From contig CAYTPQ010000009.1 in the NCBI GenBank assembly GCA_964439835.1, positions 17,583 through 81,582 on the forward strand: DNA of 64,000 bases. The letters run 5' to 3'. Within the stretch, counting starts at the first letter, position 1, and the number at the start of each line of letters is the position of its first letter. The DNA comes from JAGNLM01 sp964439835. GTDB taxonomy: Bacteria > Pseudomonadota > Gammaproteobacteria > JAABTG01. The notes beneath the pieces are model-generated. The model worked only from the letters and a program-made list of their open reading frames with translations, ran no database searches and was not told where the DNA came from. Shown here piece after piece: positions 1 through 8,014 of the stretch. A program made the translations under genes and the position numbers.

Positions 1-34
1 CGCCGTTGCGGGGGAAGCCGAGGGAGTGGGTCAT
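1..34 (-). CDS. metE: MetE N-terminus, cobalamin-independent methionine synthase (partial)
   Basis: Only the first eleven codons lie in the window; the gene continues beyond base 1. The minus-strand ATG at 34 reads MTHSLGFPRNG. This resembles the conserved N-terminus of MetE, in which a short leader is followed by LGFPRIG or LGFPRVG. MetE transfers a methyl group from methyltetrahydropteroyl-triglutamate to homocysteine. The start lies 11 bases past the bcp stop on the same strand, so co-transcription with bcp is likely. The Asn where the family usually has Ile, Val or Met is odd. The call rests on very few residues. Confidence 0.5.
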   Translation of the reverse strand, partial: MTHSLGFPRNG

Positions 35-44
35 GGCGCGCGGG

Positions 45-515
45 TCACTGGGCGGACTTCAACGCCTCGATCACCTGCTGCGGGTGCGACTCGGCCTTGG
101 CCACCTTCTTCCAGTGCTTCTTCACCTTGCCGTCCGGCCCGACCCAGACGGTCGAGCGGATCACGCCCATGGTCTTCTTGCCGTACATGTTCTTCTCGCC
201 CCACGCGCCGTAGCTCTCCATCACGGCGTGGTCGGGGTCCGAGAGTAGGGTGAAGGGCAGGCCGTACTTGGTGGCAAACTTCCCGTGGGAGGCGCCGCTG
301 TCGGGAGATATGCCGATCACCACCGCGCCGAGGGCCTCGATCTCGCCCCACAGGTCGCGGAACCCGCAGGCCTCCTTGGTGCAGCCGGGGGTGTCGTCCT
401 TCGGGTAGAAGTAGACGACGACGTCCTTGCCCTTGAAGTCCTTCAGCGAGACCTTCTTGCCGGAGGCGTCCGTCAGGGTGAACGCCGGCGCCGCCTTACC
501 TTCTTCAATCCCCAT
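45..515 (-). CDS. bcp: Peroxiredoxin, Bcp/PrxQ type
   Basis: This is a 156-residue thiol peroxidase that reduces hydrogen peroxide and organic hydroperoxides in the cytoplasm, using thioredoxin as electron donor. The thioredoxin-fold core begins with the APAFTL motif near residue 9. The peroxidatic cysteine is Cys45 in DDTPGCTKEAC, and the likely resolving cysteine is Cys50, the spacing typical of Bcp/PrxQ proteins. Length is normal for the family. The gene is followed closely by the start of a metE-like gene on the same strand. Upstream lies a 109-bp palindromic repeat separating it from slyD. The family assignment is firm; substrate preference cannot be read from sequence. Confidence 0.95.
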   Translation of the reverse strand: MGIEEGKAAPAFTLTDASGKKVSLKDFKGKDVVVYFYPKDDTPGCTKEACGFRDLWGEIEALGAVVIGISPDSGASHGKFATKYGLPFTLLSDPDHAVMESYGAWGEKNMYGKKTMGVIRSTVWVGPDGKVKKHWKKVAKAESHPQQVIEALKSAQ

Positions 516-567
516 GATTCATTCCTCTCGTAGCCTGTGAAGACATTGGCCGCCGCTGCGCGGAGTG

Positions 568-676
568 GCAGGATCCCGGTGCGGTCCCGCGGGACACGCC
601 GTGAATACGTCCCTGTAGGCTCGGATGCCGTCGTCCAGGCGGCATACGTTCCCGCGAAACCGCCCCGGGATCCTGC
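568..676. repeat. 109-bp palindromic intergenic repeat, copy A
   Basis: This is one of four copies of an element filling intergenic gaps in the window (others at 6228-6337, 41605-41713 and 50435-50543). Perfect 12-base outer arms (568-579 and 665-676) enclose a conserved, non-palindromic core containing GAATACGTCCCTGTAGGCTC and a second inner hairpin opening with ATGCCG. The arms differ from those of the other copies but remain self-complementary. It lies between slyD and bcp, which share a strand. Short ORFs across it appear to be by-products of the repeat. Confidence 0.9.
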
Positions 677-708
677 TCGAGGTCCGTCACGAAGATCTCT
701 TCATAGGG

Positions 709-1194
709 TCAGTGATGGTGCCCGCCTGGCCCGTGCACGTGGCCGTGGTCGAGCTCTTCCGCAGTGGCCTCGCGCACACCCGCGATCCGCACTGAGAAGT
801 TCAGCGTCACGCCGGCCAGCGGGTGGTTGCCGTCAATGGTCACCTGTTCGGGGGAGACCTCCACGACGCGCACGATCCGCATCCCGCCGTCGGAGGTCGG
901 CGTGTGGAACATCATCCCCACTTCGATCTCGTCGTCAGTCTCGAAGCGGTCGCGGGGGACCACCTGGAGCAGGTCCTCGCTGCGCTCGCCGTAACCTTTC
1001 TCGGGCAGTACCGTGACGTCGACCGCGTCACCTTCGGAGAGCCCCTGCAGCGCCTCCTCGAGCCCGGGGATGATGTTGCCCTGGCCGTGGATGTACGCGA
1101 GCGGCTCGCCGCCCTCGGAGGTGTCGAGCACCGTGCCGTCGTCGTCGGTGAGGGTGTAGTCGATGGTGACGACGGTGTTGTTCGCGATCTGCAT
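709..1194 (-). CDS. slyD: FKBP-type peptidyl-prolyl isomerase SlyD
   Basis: This is a 161-residue cytoplasmic cis-trans prolyl isomerase and chaperone of the SlyD class. The N-terminal FKBP portion is interrupted by an insert-in-flap region around residues 70-125, as expected. The short C-terminal tail, HGHVHGPGGHHH, is histidine-rich and suited to nickel or zinc binding. SlyD proteins supply nickel to hydrogenase maturation in some bacteria. I chose the ATG at 1194 because a GGAGA ribosome site sits just upstream and MQIANNTVVTIDYTL matches typical SlyD starts. An upstream extension to 1254 would add about 20 non-homologous residues. gpmI ends about 60 bases upstream on the same strand. Confidence 0.94.
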   Translation of the reverse strand: MQIANNTVVTIDYTLTDDDGTVLDTSEGGEPLAYIHGQGNIIPGLEEALQGLSEGDAVDVTVLPEKGYGERSEDLLQVVPRDRFETDDEIEVGMMFHTPTSDGGMRIVRVVEVSPEQVTIDGNHPLAGVTLNFSVRIAGVREATAEELDHGHVHGPGGHHH

Positions 1195-1255
1195 GGGGAT
1201 CTCCGCGGTGAAAACGAGCCGGCATGATACGCCGGCGCTTGCGAGCGCGTCCAAA

Positions 1256-2785
1256 TCAGAACACCAGCCCGCCCTTGCGCAGCAGGATGCTGCGGCCCGT
1301 CATCTCGGGCGGCTGGGGCAGGTCCAGGAGGTCCAGCACGGTCGGCGCCACGTCGGCCAGTCCGCGACCCACACCGAGGCCCACACCGGGCTCGCCGATC
1401 ACGAGGAACGGCACGGGGTAGGCCGTGTGCTGGGTGTGGGGCTCCCCGGTCTCCGGGTCGACCATCTCGTCGCAGTTGCCGTGGTCGGCCGTGAGCAGCA
1501 CGGTGTAGCCCCGGTGCAAGGCGGCCTGGATCACGCGGTGCCCCTGCAGGTCCAGGGTCTCTACGGCACGCACGATGGCGTGCCGGGTCGCAGTGTGTCC
1601 CACCATGTCGCCGTTGGCGAAGTTCACCAGCACGAAGTCGTACTGTCCGCCGACGATTGCGGCGATGGTCCGGTCGGCCACCCGCGCCGCGTTCATCTCC
1701 GGCTGCTCGTCGTAGGTCGCGACGTTCGGTGAGGGCACGATGTCCCGGTCCTCGCCGGGGAAGGGCTCCTCGCGCCCGCCGTTGAAGAAGTACGTGACGT
1801 GGGGGTACTTCTCGGTCTCGGCGCAGTGGAACTGCCGCAAGCCGGCGTCGCTGATGACCTCCGCCAGCGTTCTGGCGGGGAAGGTGGGCTGGAACAGGAC
1901 CGGGAACCCGAGCTTCGGGTCGTACTCGGTCATGCAATAGACCCGCCGCGGGCTCGCCCCGCGCCGATCGAGCTCCTCGAAGCTCCCCGCGCCCATGGCC
2001 GCCGCCAGCTGGCGCGCGCGGTCAGAGCGGAAGTTGAAGAACAGCACCGGCTCGTCGGCTCCGATACGGCTGACGGCCGGGTCCCCGACCACGGTGGGGA
2101 CGATGAACTCGTCCCCTTCACCGCGAGCGTAGGCGTCCTCGACCGCGCGGTAGGCGGTCGGGGCCGCGAGGCCACGGCCGAGGACCATCGCCGCCCAGGC
2201 CTTCTCGGTCCGGTCCCAGTGCTTCGCACGGTCCATGGCGCAGTAGCGGCCGCTCACGGTGGCCACGGCCCCCCGGCCGAGCAGGGCGAGCGCCTCCTCG
2301 ACGCGCTGCAGGTAGCCGAGCGCCGAGCGTGGAGGGGTGTCGCGGCCGTCGGTGACCATGTGCACGACCGGCTCGACTTGCGTGTCCTGCAGCAGCTCCA
2401 GCAGGTCGAGCAGGTGCTCGATGTGGGAGTGCACGCCGCCGTCGGAGACGAGGCCCACCAGGTGCAGGCGACGGGCGCCGGCCGTCATCTCCTGCCACAC
2501 CGGGTTCTCGCGCAACGCGCCTCCGCGCAACGCGACGGCGATCCGCAGCAGGTCCTGCTCGAGTATCCGGCCCGAGCCGAGGGTCATGTGGCCAACCTCG
2601 GAGTTGCCGAACTGCCCATCCGGGAGGCCGACCGCGAGGCCGGAGGCCTGCAGCGCGGTGTGCGGGTGGTTGGCGAAGTAGTAGTCGAGGTGCGGGGTGC
2701 GGGCGAGCGCCCAGCCGTTGTTGACGCGGCTTGGGTTGAGCCCGAAGCCGTCGAAGATGACCAGCAATACGGGTCGTCGCTTCAT
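1256..2785 (-). CDS. gpmI: 2,3-bisphosphoglycerate-independent phosphoglycerate mutase
   Basis: This 509-residue enzyme interconverts 3- and 2-phosphoglycerate in glycolysis and gluconeogenesis, using two metal ions and a phosphoserine intermediate. The N-terminal metal site begins at IFDGFG (residues 10-15). The catalytic serine is Ser62 in QFGNSEVGHMTLGSGR, the same number as in characterised family members. Later alkaline-phosphatase-fold motifs include VTDGRDTPPRSA and TADHGNCDEM. The start at 2785 gives MKRRPVLLVIFDGFG; an in-frame extension to 2863 is non-homologous. The gene diverges from the secreted protein starting at 2999, with a 213-base promoter region between them. Confidence 0.95.
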   Translation of the reverse strand: MKRRPVLLVIFDGFGLNPSRVNNGWALARTPHLDYYFANHPHTALQASGLAVGLPDGQFGNSEVGHMTLGSGRILEQDLLRIAVALRGGALRENPVWQEMTAGARRLHLVGLVSDGGVHSHIEHLLDLLELLQDTQVEPVVHMVTDGRDTPPRSALGYLQRVEEALALLGRGAVATVSGRYCAMDRAKHWDRTEKAWAAMVLGRGLAAPTAYRAVEDAYARGEGDEFIVPTVVGDPAVSRIGADEPVLFFNFRSDRARQLAAAMGAGSFEELDRRGASPRRVYCMTEYDPKLGFPVLFQPTFPARTLAEVISDAGLRQFHCAETEKYPHVTYFFNGGREEPFPGEDRDIVPSPNVATYDEQPEMNAARVADRTIAAIVGGQYDFVLVNFANGDMVGHTATRHAIVRAVETLDLQGHRVIQAALHRGYTVLLTADHGNCDEMVDPETGEPHTQHTAYPVPFLVIGEPGVGLGVGRGLADVAPTVLDLLDLPQPPEMTGRSILLRKGGLVF

Positions 2786-2950
2786 TGTTTCGGGGAGACG
2801 GGGTCGTACCGGTGAAGATTGGATATTGGATAGGGGGTCGCAATCGCGCAGAGCTTTTAGCACGGCACGTGCCAGTGGGCCAGCCCGCCGGTCCTGTCGG
2901 CCCGGCGCCGACGGCCCCGCCGCCGGCTAGGTGCCACCCCGGACGGGGCC

Positions 2951-2956
2951 TATACT
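2951..2956 (+). promoter_or_regulatory. Candidate -10 box TATACT
   Basis: TATACT lies 43 bases before the ATG at 2999, within the divergent spacer with gpmI. No clear -35 box is seen at the usual distance. The same hexamer precedes prfC, the GGDEF gene and the 75-residue gene in this window, which is the main reason to report it. Confidence 0.4.
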
Positions 2957-2998
2957 TGACCGCGGTCCTGCGCGGTGCAGGGACGGAGGAGTTCGACA

Positions 2999-3883
2999 AT
3001 GAATGCCCATAAGGTTGTAAGGATGTGCCTGTCGGCGAGTGCGGTCGCGCTGATGATCGGGGCGCCCATGGCGCAGGCTCAGCAAGAGTGCGAGCAGATC
3101 CGGCGTGACTGCCTCGACTACTGCCGCTACGGGCCGGTGAGCCCGGAGAGCGGGCGGGACTGTAAGAAGGAGTGCCAGAAGAAGGTCGAGGAGTGCCGCA
3201 AGGGGATGCGCGGCCAGGGCGGTGGCGCGCCCTACGGTGCCCCCGCGGCCGGCGCGCCAGGGTACGGTGGCGCACCCACTTATGGTGCCCCTGGCTACGG
3301 CGCGCCCGGTTATGGTGCGCCAGCGTACGGTACCCCCGGCTACGGTGCGCCCGCGTACGGTGCGCCAGGCTACGGCTACGGTGCCCCGGCCTATGGCGCT
3401 CCGGCGTCCCAGGCCGCACCTCCGGCCGCGCCCGCTGCGGCCGCCCCCGCGCCGGCCGTCCCCGCGGCGCCGGTAGCCCCTGCCGCCCAGGCCCCGGCGC
3501 GCCCCGTCGTCCCAGCGCCGGCCGCACCGGCCCAGGCCCCGGCCCCCACTGCGGCTCCCGCCTATGCTCCGCCGGTCCCGGCCGCCGCTCCCAAGGCCCC
3601 GGCCCCCGCGCCGGTCGCGGCACCGACGTACGTGCCGCCCGCGCCCACCGGCGGCCAGGCTCCGGCCGCTGCCCCTGCGTACGGGCAACCCGCGGTGCCT
3701 GCCCAGCCCGCTCGCCCCGCAGCGCCGGCCCAGCAGCAGCCTGCGCCGGTGACACCGCCGATGCCGCAGAGCGGGGCGCCAGCCGGTGGCACCTACGGTG
3801 GGCCGGCCTATGCCCCGCCGGCCGGTCCGCTCGGCGGCTACGGCAGCCCGAGCTACCCGCCCTACACCGGTGGCTCCCGGTGA
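2999..3883 (+). CDS. Secreted protein with twin-CX3C hairpin and Gly/Tyr/Ala/Pro repeat tail
   Basis: I do not recognise a named family for this 294-residue protein. Residues 1-27 form a signal peptide ending in AQA. Directly after it six cysteines (31, 38, 42, 55, 59, 66) have mirror-symmetric spacing, C-X6-C-X3-C-X12-C-X3-C-X6-C, in a charged helical stretch, as in disulfide-clamped helical hairpins. Residues of about 80-145 are a degenerate GYGAP/AYGAP tandem, followed by a long Pro/Ala-rich tail resembling a cell-wall-spanning linker. The start at 2999 has a GGAGGA ribosome site at 2985-2990; the earlier ATG at 2975 lacks one. It is followed by a strong hairpin. A periplasmic or surface structural or metal/redox role is possible, but function is unknown. 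Confidence 0.8.
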   Translation: MNAHKVVRMCLSASAVALMIGAPMAQAQQECEQIRRDCLDYCRYGPVSPESGRDCKKECQKKVEECRKGMRGQGGGAPYGAPAAGAPGYGGAPTYGAPGYGAPGYGAPAYGTPGYGAPAYGAPGYGYGAPAYGAPASQAAPPAAPAAAAPAPAVPAAPVAPAAQAPARPVVPAPAAPAQAPAPTAAPAYAPPVPAAAPKAPAPAPVAAPTYVPPAPTGGQAPAAAPAYGQPAVPAQPARPAAPAQQQPAPVTPPMPQSGAPAGGTYGGPAYAPPAGPLGGYGSPSYPPYTGGSR

Positions 3884-3893
3884 GTTAAGGGGT

Positions 3894-3924
3894 CCCCCGG
3901 CGGTTGGCGACCGACCGCCGGGGG
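3894..3924 (+). terminator. Hairpin after the twin-CX3C gene
   Basis: A perfect 11-base-pair stem (3894-3904 with 3914-3924) and a 9-base loop begin 11 bases after the stop at 3883. It lacks a clear T-tract, so it may terminate weakly or protect the 3' end. Confidence 0.6.
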
Positions 3925-4030
3925 CTGAGGTCGCGTGAAGGACTCATCGCCGCCCGGCCAGATGGTCGTGGCGAGCTTCTTCTCTGGCTCTGGTGTGAGC
4001 CGTGCCGGCTGACGGCCGGGCAACGGCGCG

Positions 4031-6130
4031 TCAGGCGAGACCGAGCACCTTGCGGGCGAGGGCGGGCTCCAGCGGCGCGTAGCTCACGAACTCCATAGAG
4101 AATACCCCGCGGCCCTGGGTCGCCGAGCGCAGGTCCGTGGCGTACCCGAACATCTCGGCGAGCGGCGCCTCGCCGCGGATGATCTGGGCCCCTCCCGGTC
4201 CCATCTCGGTGCCGGTGATGGCGACCCGGCGCGCCGCGAGCTGCCCGAGGACGTCGCCGGCGTACTCTGCCGGGACCACCACCTCGATCCGAAAGATCGG
4301 CTCGAGCAGGGCCGGCACGCCCTTCTCCAGACCCTCGCGCATGGCGTGGGCCGCCGCCGCCCGGTAGGCGATGTCGCTCGAGTCCACCTCGTGCCAGGAC
4401 CCGTCGATCACGCGGACCCGGACGTCGGTGACCGCGTAGCCGCCAAGCGGCCCGCTCTGGGCGCTGTCGCGCACCCCCTGCTCGATGGCCGGGACGAAGT
4501 GGTGCGGGATCACCTTCGGGTTCACCCGGTTCTGGAAAACGATCCCCGAGCCCCGCTCGCCGGGGGCGAGCTCCAGGATCACGTGCCCGTACTGGCCGTG
4601 GCCGCCGGTCTGGCGGATGTGCGTGCCCTCGGCCCGGGCCACCGGCGCGGTGATGGTCTCCTTGTAGGTGACCCGCGGCTTGCCGACGTTGATGCGCACG
4701 CCGTGCTCGCGCCGCACCCGGTCGAGCAGGACGTCCAGGTGCAGCTCGCCCATGCCCGCGACCAGGGTCTGGCCGGTACTCTCGTCGGCGGTGACCTGGA
4801 AGGTCGGGTCCTCCTCGGCCAGCGCCCGCAGCGCTGCCTGCATCTGCTCCTGGTCGGCGACGCTGCGGGGCTCCACCGCGATCCGGATGACCGGCTCGGG
4901 GAAGGCGATGCTCTCGAGCACGATCGGGTGCTCGGGCGGGCAGAGAGTGTCGCCGGTGAAGACGCCCTTCATCCCGATCACGGCGCCGATGTCGCCGGCC
5001 CCGATTGACTCCAGCTCCTCGCGCTGGTCGGCGTACATCCGCACCAGCCTCCCGACCCGCTCGCGGCGGTCGCGGGTGGCGTTCAGGACGGTCGCGCCGG
5101 CCTTCAGGCGCCCCGAGTAGACCCGCACATAGGCCAGGTGCCCGGAGTAGGCGTCGGCGGCGAGCTTGAACACCAGCGCTGCCAGCGGCGCGCGCTCGTC
5201 CGGGGCGCGCTCCTCCTCCGCCCCGTCGCGCGGGCGCGTGCCGTGGACGGGTCCCACGTCCAGGGGCGAGGGGAGGAGATCGACCACGGCGTCAAGCAGC
5301 GGCTGCACCCCGCGGTTGCGCAGGGCTGTCCCGCAGAGCACCGGGAACAGCCGGGCGGTGAGAGTCGCGCGCCGCAGGGCCGCCACGAGCTGCTCGCGGC
5401 TCGGCTCGACGCCGTCCAGGTACATGGTGAGCAGCTCGTCGTCGGTCTCGGCGACCTTTTCGACCAGCGTCGTGCGAGCCGCCTGGGCTTCCGCCTGCAG
5501 GGCCGGCGGGATCCCGTCGTACTCGGGTTCCGCCCCCAGCTCGTCGCGCCAGCGCACCGCCCGCCCTTCGATCAGGTCGATCACGCCCTCGAACGCCGAC
5601 TCGGAGCCGATCGGGATCTGCAGGGCGACCGGGACGGCGCCGAGACGGGTCTCGATCATCCGCAGGGTGCGCGTGAAGTCGGCCCCGAGCCGGTCCATCT
5701 TGTTGACGAAGCAGATCCGCGGGACCCGGAAGCGGTCGGCCTGGCGCCACACGGTCTCGCTCTGGGGCTCGACCCCCTGGACCGCGTCGAAGACCACAAT
5801 CCCGCCGTCCAGCACCCGCAGCGAGCGCTGCACCTCGGCGGTGAAGTCGATGTGCCCGGGGGTGTCGATCAGGTTGATGCGGTGGCCGCGCCACTCGGCG
5901 GTGACCGCCGCGGAGACGATGGTGATCCCGCGCTCGCGCTCCTGGTCCATCCAGTCGGTGACGGTGTTGCCGTCGTCCACCGTGCCCATCCGGTGGATGC
6001 GGCCCGTGTAGTACAGGATCCGCTCGGTGGTGGTGGTCTTGCCGGCGTCGATGTGGGCGATGACGCCGATGTTGCGCAGCCGATCGAGGTCGGCCCGGGC
6101 CTCGGCGGGGGGCTGGTCGTGGCGTTTCAT
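4031..6130 (-). CDS. fusA: Elongation factor G paralog
   Basis: This 699-residue ribosomal translocase GTPase has the full EF-G domain set. GTPase motifs are AHIDAGKTTTTE near residue 25, the switch region RGITIVSAA near 69, DTPGHID near 89 and NKMDR near 143. Domains II-V follow to the C-terminus. It stands alone rather than in a str operon with rpsL, rpsG and tuf. Its switch region (DDGNTVTDWMDQERERG) resembles EF-G2-type sequences I recall from Chloroflexi and cyanobacteria more than the usual gammaproteobacterial form. I infer a second EF-G, possibly specialised for translocation or recycling, with the housekeeping gene elsewhere. A palindromic repeat lies upstream. Confidence 0.88.
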   Translation of the reverse strand: MKRHDQPPAEARADLDRLRNIGVIAHIDAGKTTTTERILYYTGRIHRMGTVDDGNTVTDWMDQERERGITIVSAAVTAEWRGHRINLIDTPGHIDFTAEVQRSLRVLDGGIVVFDAVQGVEPQSETVWRQADRFRVPRICFVNKMDRLGADFTRTLRMIETRLGAVPVALQIPIGSESAFEGVIDLIEGRAVRWRDELGAEPEYDGIPPALQAEAQAARTTLVEKVAETDDELLTMYLDGVEPSREQLVAALRRATLTARLFPVLCGTALRNRGVQPLLDAVVDLLPSPLDVGPVHGTRPRDGAEEERAPDERAPLAALVFKLAADAYSGHLAYVRVYSGRLKAGATVLNATRDRRERVGRLVRMYADQREELESIGAGDIGAVIGMKGVFTGDTLCPPEHPIVLESIAFPEPVIRIAVEPRSVADQEQMQAALRALAEEDPTFQVTADESTGQTLVAGMGELHLDVLLDRVRREHGVRINVGKPRVTYKETITAPVARAEGTHIRQTGGHGQYGHVILELAPGERGSGIVFQNRVNPKVIPHHFVPAIEQGVRDSAQSGPLGGYAVTDVRVRVIDGSWHEVDSSDIAYRAAAAHAMREGLEKGVPALLEPIFRIEVVVPAEYAGDVLGQLAARRVAITGTEMGPGGAQIIRGEAPLAEMFGYATDLRSATQGRGVFSMEFVSYAPLEPALARKVLGLA

Positions 6131-6227
6131 GGGCGGGGGCTCGGATCGCGAGGCGACAGGGTAGCCGGGGAGAGGCGTGGGTGCCAGCGCTAAAAGCGCG
6201 TGAAGAAATCGTCGCTGCCGCCCTCGA

Positions 6228-6337
6228 GCAGGGTCCCGGTGCGGTTTCGCGGGACCGTCTGACGCTATGGAGGGCGGCAGACGAGCCTACAGGGACGTAC
6301 TTGCGGCGTGTCCCGCGGGGCCGCACCGGGACCCTGC
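6228..6337. repeat. 110-bp palindromic intergenic repeat, copy B
   Basis: Second copy of the four-copy family, inverted relative to copy A. Its outer arms (6228-6244 and 6321-6337) are a perfect 17-base inverted repeat. The core (GAGCCTACAGGGACGTAC and neighbours) is more diverged and the inner hairpin is degenerate, making this the oldest-looking copy. It lies between the EF-G gene and the membrane fusion protein gene. Confidence 0.88.
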
Positions 6338-6374
6338 ACCTCGGCAGGGCGGTGGCCGATTTCTTCACCGGCCC

Positions 6375-7520
6375 TCAGGGCGTCGCGCCAACCGGCCGCT
6401 CCGGCGGCGGCGCCACCCGCACGGGATCGCCGTCGCGCAGGAGGGCGTTGGGCGCGACCACGACCGACGTTCCCGGCGCCAGCCCCTCCGTCACCTCGAG
6501 CCGGTCGCCCCGGGCCTGGCCGAGCTTCACCCGCAGGAAGCGCACGGTGCCGGCGGCGTCGACCGTGGCGACGTGCGGGACGCCGTTACGCACCACCACG
6601 GCATTGTCCGGCACGAGCAGCGACTCGCCCTTGCGAGGGAGGCGCAGCACGGCCTGGCCGACCATCCCCGCGGGGATCCGCTCCCCGGGGTTCGGCATCC
6701 GCAGCTCCACCCGCATCGTCCCGGAGCGCGCGTCGATCAGCCCCGAGCGGTGCTCGACCCGGGCCGGGAAGCGCTCGCCCGGAAGCTCCGGGAAGCGCAC
6801 CTCGGTCTCGGTCCCTGGCTGCAGCGAGATCACGGCCGACGGCGGCACGTCCACCTCCACCCGCAGCTCGTCCAGGCGCATCAGGCGAAACAGGTGGCCG
6901 CCGGCGGGGCTCTGGTCGCCGGTCACCCGGTCGCCGCGGTCGACCCGGCGCTCGGCGATCACCCCCGCGAAGGGCGCCCGCAAGGTCTGGAACCCCTGGA
7001 CCGCGGCGAGCCGGTTCGCCTCGGCCTCGGCAACCTCCAGGTCGGCGCGGGCGACCTTCACGCTGGAGCGCCGCTCGTCCAGCTCCTCCTCGGACAGGAA
7101 CTTGCGGCGCACCAGGGACTGGCCGCGCTCGAAGTTCTTCTCCGCCAGCTCCAGCCGGGCGCGGGCCTGGGAGACGGCCGCCCGCGCCCGCTCGACCGAG
7201 CGGTCCACGTCGGGCGCCGCGATCACGGCCAGCACCTGGCCCGCCTTCACCCGGTCACCCAGGTCCACCCGCCGCTCGCTGACGACCCCGGTCGCCCGCG
7301 AGAAGATCAGGGCCTGCTCGGCGGGGGCGGTCCGCGCCGGCAGCTCCAGCTCGGTCGCCGCCGGGGCCGGCTCGGGCCGCACCACCCGCAGCAGTGGGGG
7401 CTCCGGGCCGGCGCCCTCCCGGGTCTGGGCGTGGGCCGGGCCGGCAAGGATGGCGAAAAGGAGGCCGGCGGCGAGGATGGCCGGCTTCAGCATGGGAGGG
7501 GAATGGTGTGCGGTAGCCAT
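6375..7520 (-). CDS. RND efflux membrane fusion protein (HlyD/AcrA family)
   Basis: This roughly 381-residue periplasmic adaptor links an inner-membrane RND pump to an outer-membrane channel. A hydrophobic signal segment (LAAGLLFAILAGPAHAQ) is followed by the first barrel-sandwich half, a coiled-coil hairpin near residues 125-185 rich in Arg, Ala and Glu, and the second half with LRAPFAGVIAER, the usual adaptor motif. A beta-barrel and membrane-proximal region complete it. Two starts are possible: ATG 7520, or ATG 7493 giving a shorter leader (MLKPAILAAG); neither has a strong ribosome site. Its likely partner is the permease at 8015-11137, transcribed before it on the same strand, with gene remnants between. 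No outer-membrane channel gene is visible nearby. Substrate unknown. Confidence 0.88.
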   Translation of the reverse strand: MATAHHSPPMLKPAILAAGLLFAILAGPAHAQTREGAGPEPPLLRVVRPEPAPAATELELPARTAPAEQALIFSRATGVVSERRVDLGDRVKAGQVLAVIAAPDVDRSVERARAAVSQARARLELAEKNFERGQSLVRRKFLSEEELDERRSSVKVARADLEVAEAEANRLAAVQGFQTLRAPFAGVIAERRVDRGDRVTGDQSPAGGHLFRLMRLDELRVEVDVPPSAVISLQPGTETEVRFPELPGERFPARVEHRSGLIDARSGTMRVELRMPNPGERIPAGMVGQAVLRLPRKGESLLVPDNAVVVRNGVPHVATVDAAGTVRFLRVKLGQARGDRLEVTEGLAPGTSVVVAPNALLRDGDPVRVAPPPERPVGATP

Positions 7521-7674
7521 ATTCCAGTGAGTGCGACACCCTTCGCCCCGAGTACCGTAGGGAGGATCTCGGCGAGGGCGTTCGGGGAAAGTACTACAAG
7601 CAGTACCAGGAGGTCTGCAATGTGGTGCTGCTGGGGCCCGATATCGCTGCGCGTTCCCGAATGAGGCGATGTCC
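7517..7674 (+). pseudogene. Remnant of a small antitoxin-like gene
   Basis: The reading frame open from 7517 gives TLRPEYRREDLGEGVRGKYY and then NVVLLGPDIA, which I recognise from a widespread family of small antitoxin-like proteins (GVRGKYY...TNVVLL.PDVA.AFP.E.AVNEAL). There is no start codon in frame. After GPDIA the match continues as AFPNEAM only in another frame beginning at 7651, so the copy is frameshifted, and it then loses similarity. No toxin partner is visible. I interpret it as a dead fragment; it points to past insertion or rearrangement within the efflux locus. Confidence 0.55.
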
Positions 7675-7746
7675 TGCCCGGGCGAGCTGCCTGTGGTAGC
7701 CTACCGACCGGCTGACGAGTGCCGCGGGACCTTTGGGGCCAGGTAC

Positions 7747-8009
7747 ATGGCACGGCGGGGGGTGGTTGCTGTTGTACTGGCCGCGGTCTGGGCGCTGGTT
7801 GGCTGCCAGGCGCTCCTTCCCTCCGGAAAATCCGAGATCATCTCCGGCTGGGCGAGCTACGAGCAGGCCGAGGCAGCGCTTGCCGAGGTCGAGCCCTTTC
7901 AGAGTACCCGCCAGGAGCTGCACGACGCATCCACTCCTTCGAGGTGAGCCGTCAACCCCTGGGCCCGCTGCAAAACATCGGCGAGTCGCTTCGGCCCACC
8001 ATTCGGTAA
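7747..8009 (+). pseudogene. Short lipoprotein gene, probably frameshifted
   Basis: The ATG at 7747 opens a 66-residue frame ending at 7947. It starts with a lipoprotein signal (MARRGVVAVVLAAVWALVGC, lipobox LVGC) and continues SGWASYEQAEAALAEVEPFQ, resembling the N-terminus of a family of small lipoproteins in which a YEEA.AAF..I.P segment precedes LG.DP. The match ends abruptly at ELHD; another frame stays open to 8009 (RIHSFEVSRQPLGPLQ). I infer a frameshift near 7925. It lies opposite in strand to the efflux genes on both sides. It could still make a tiny lipoprotein. Confidence 0.45.
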
Positions 8010-8014
8010 TGCGG

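Noticed and set aside
505..690. Small reading frames giving an RRHPSLQGRIHGV-type peptide at repeats A, C and D
   Set aside because: The peptide is the translation of the palindromic repeat core. It appears only where the repeat occurs, in intergenic DNA without ribosome sites, so it is not treated as a gene.
3220..3420. Regular short repeats that might be taken for a CRISPR-like array
   Set aside because: They are in-frame codons for the GYGAP/AYGAP tandem of the secreted protein; there are no fixed-length spacers or cas genes.
2118..3755. 545-residue minus-strand frame across gpmI and the twin-CX3C gene
   Set aside because: It is an Arg/Pro/Ala-rich shadow; gpmI and the secreted protein have motif and start-site support.
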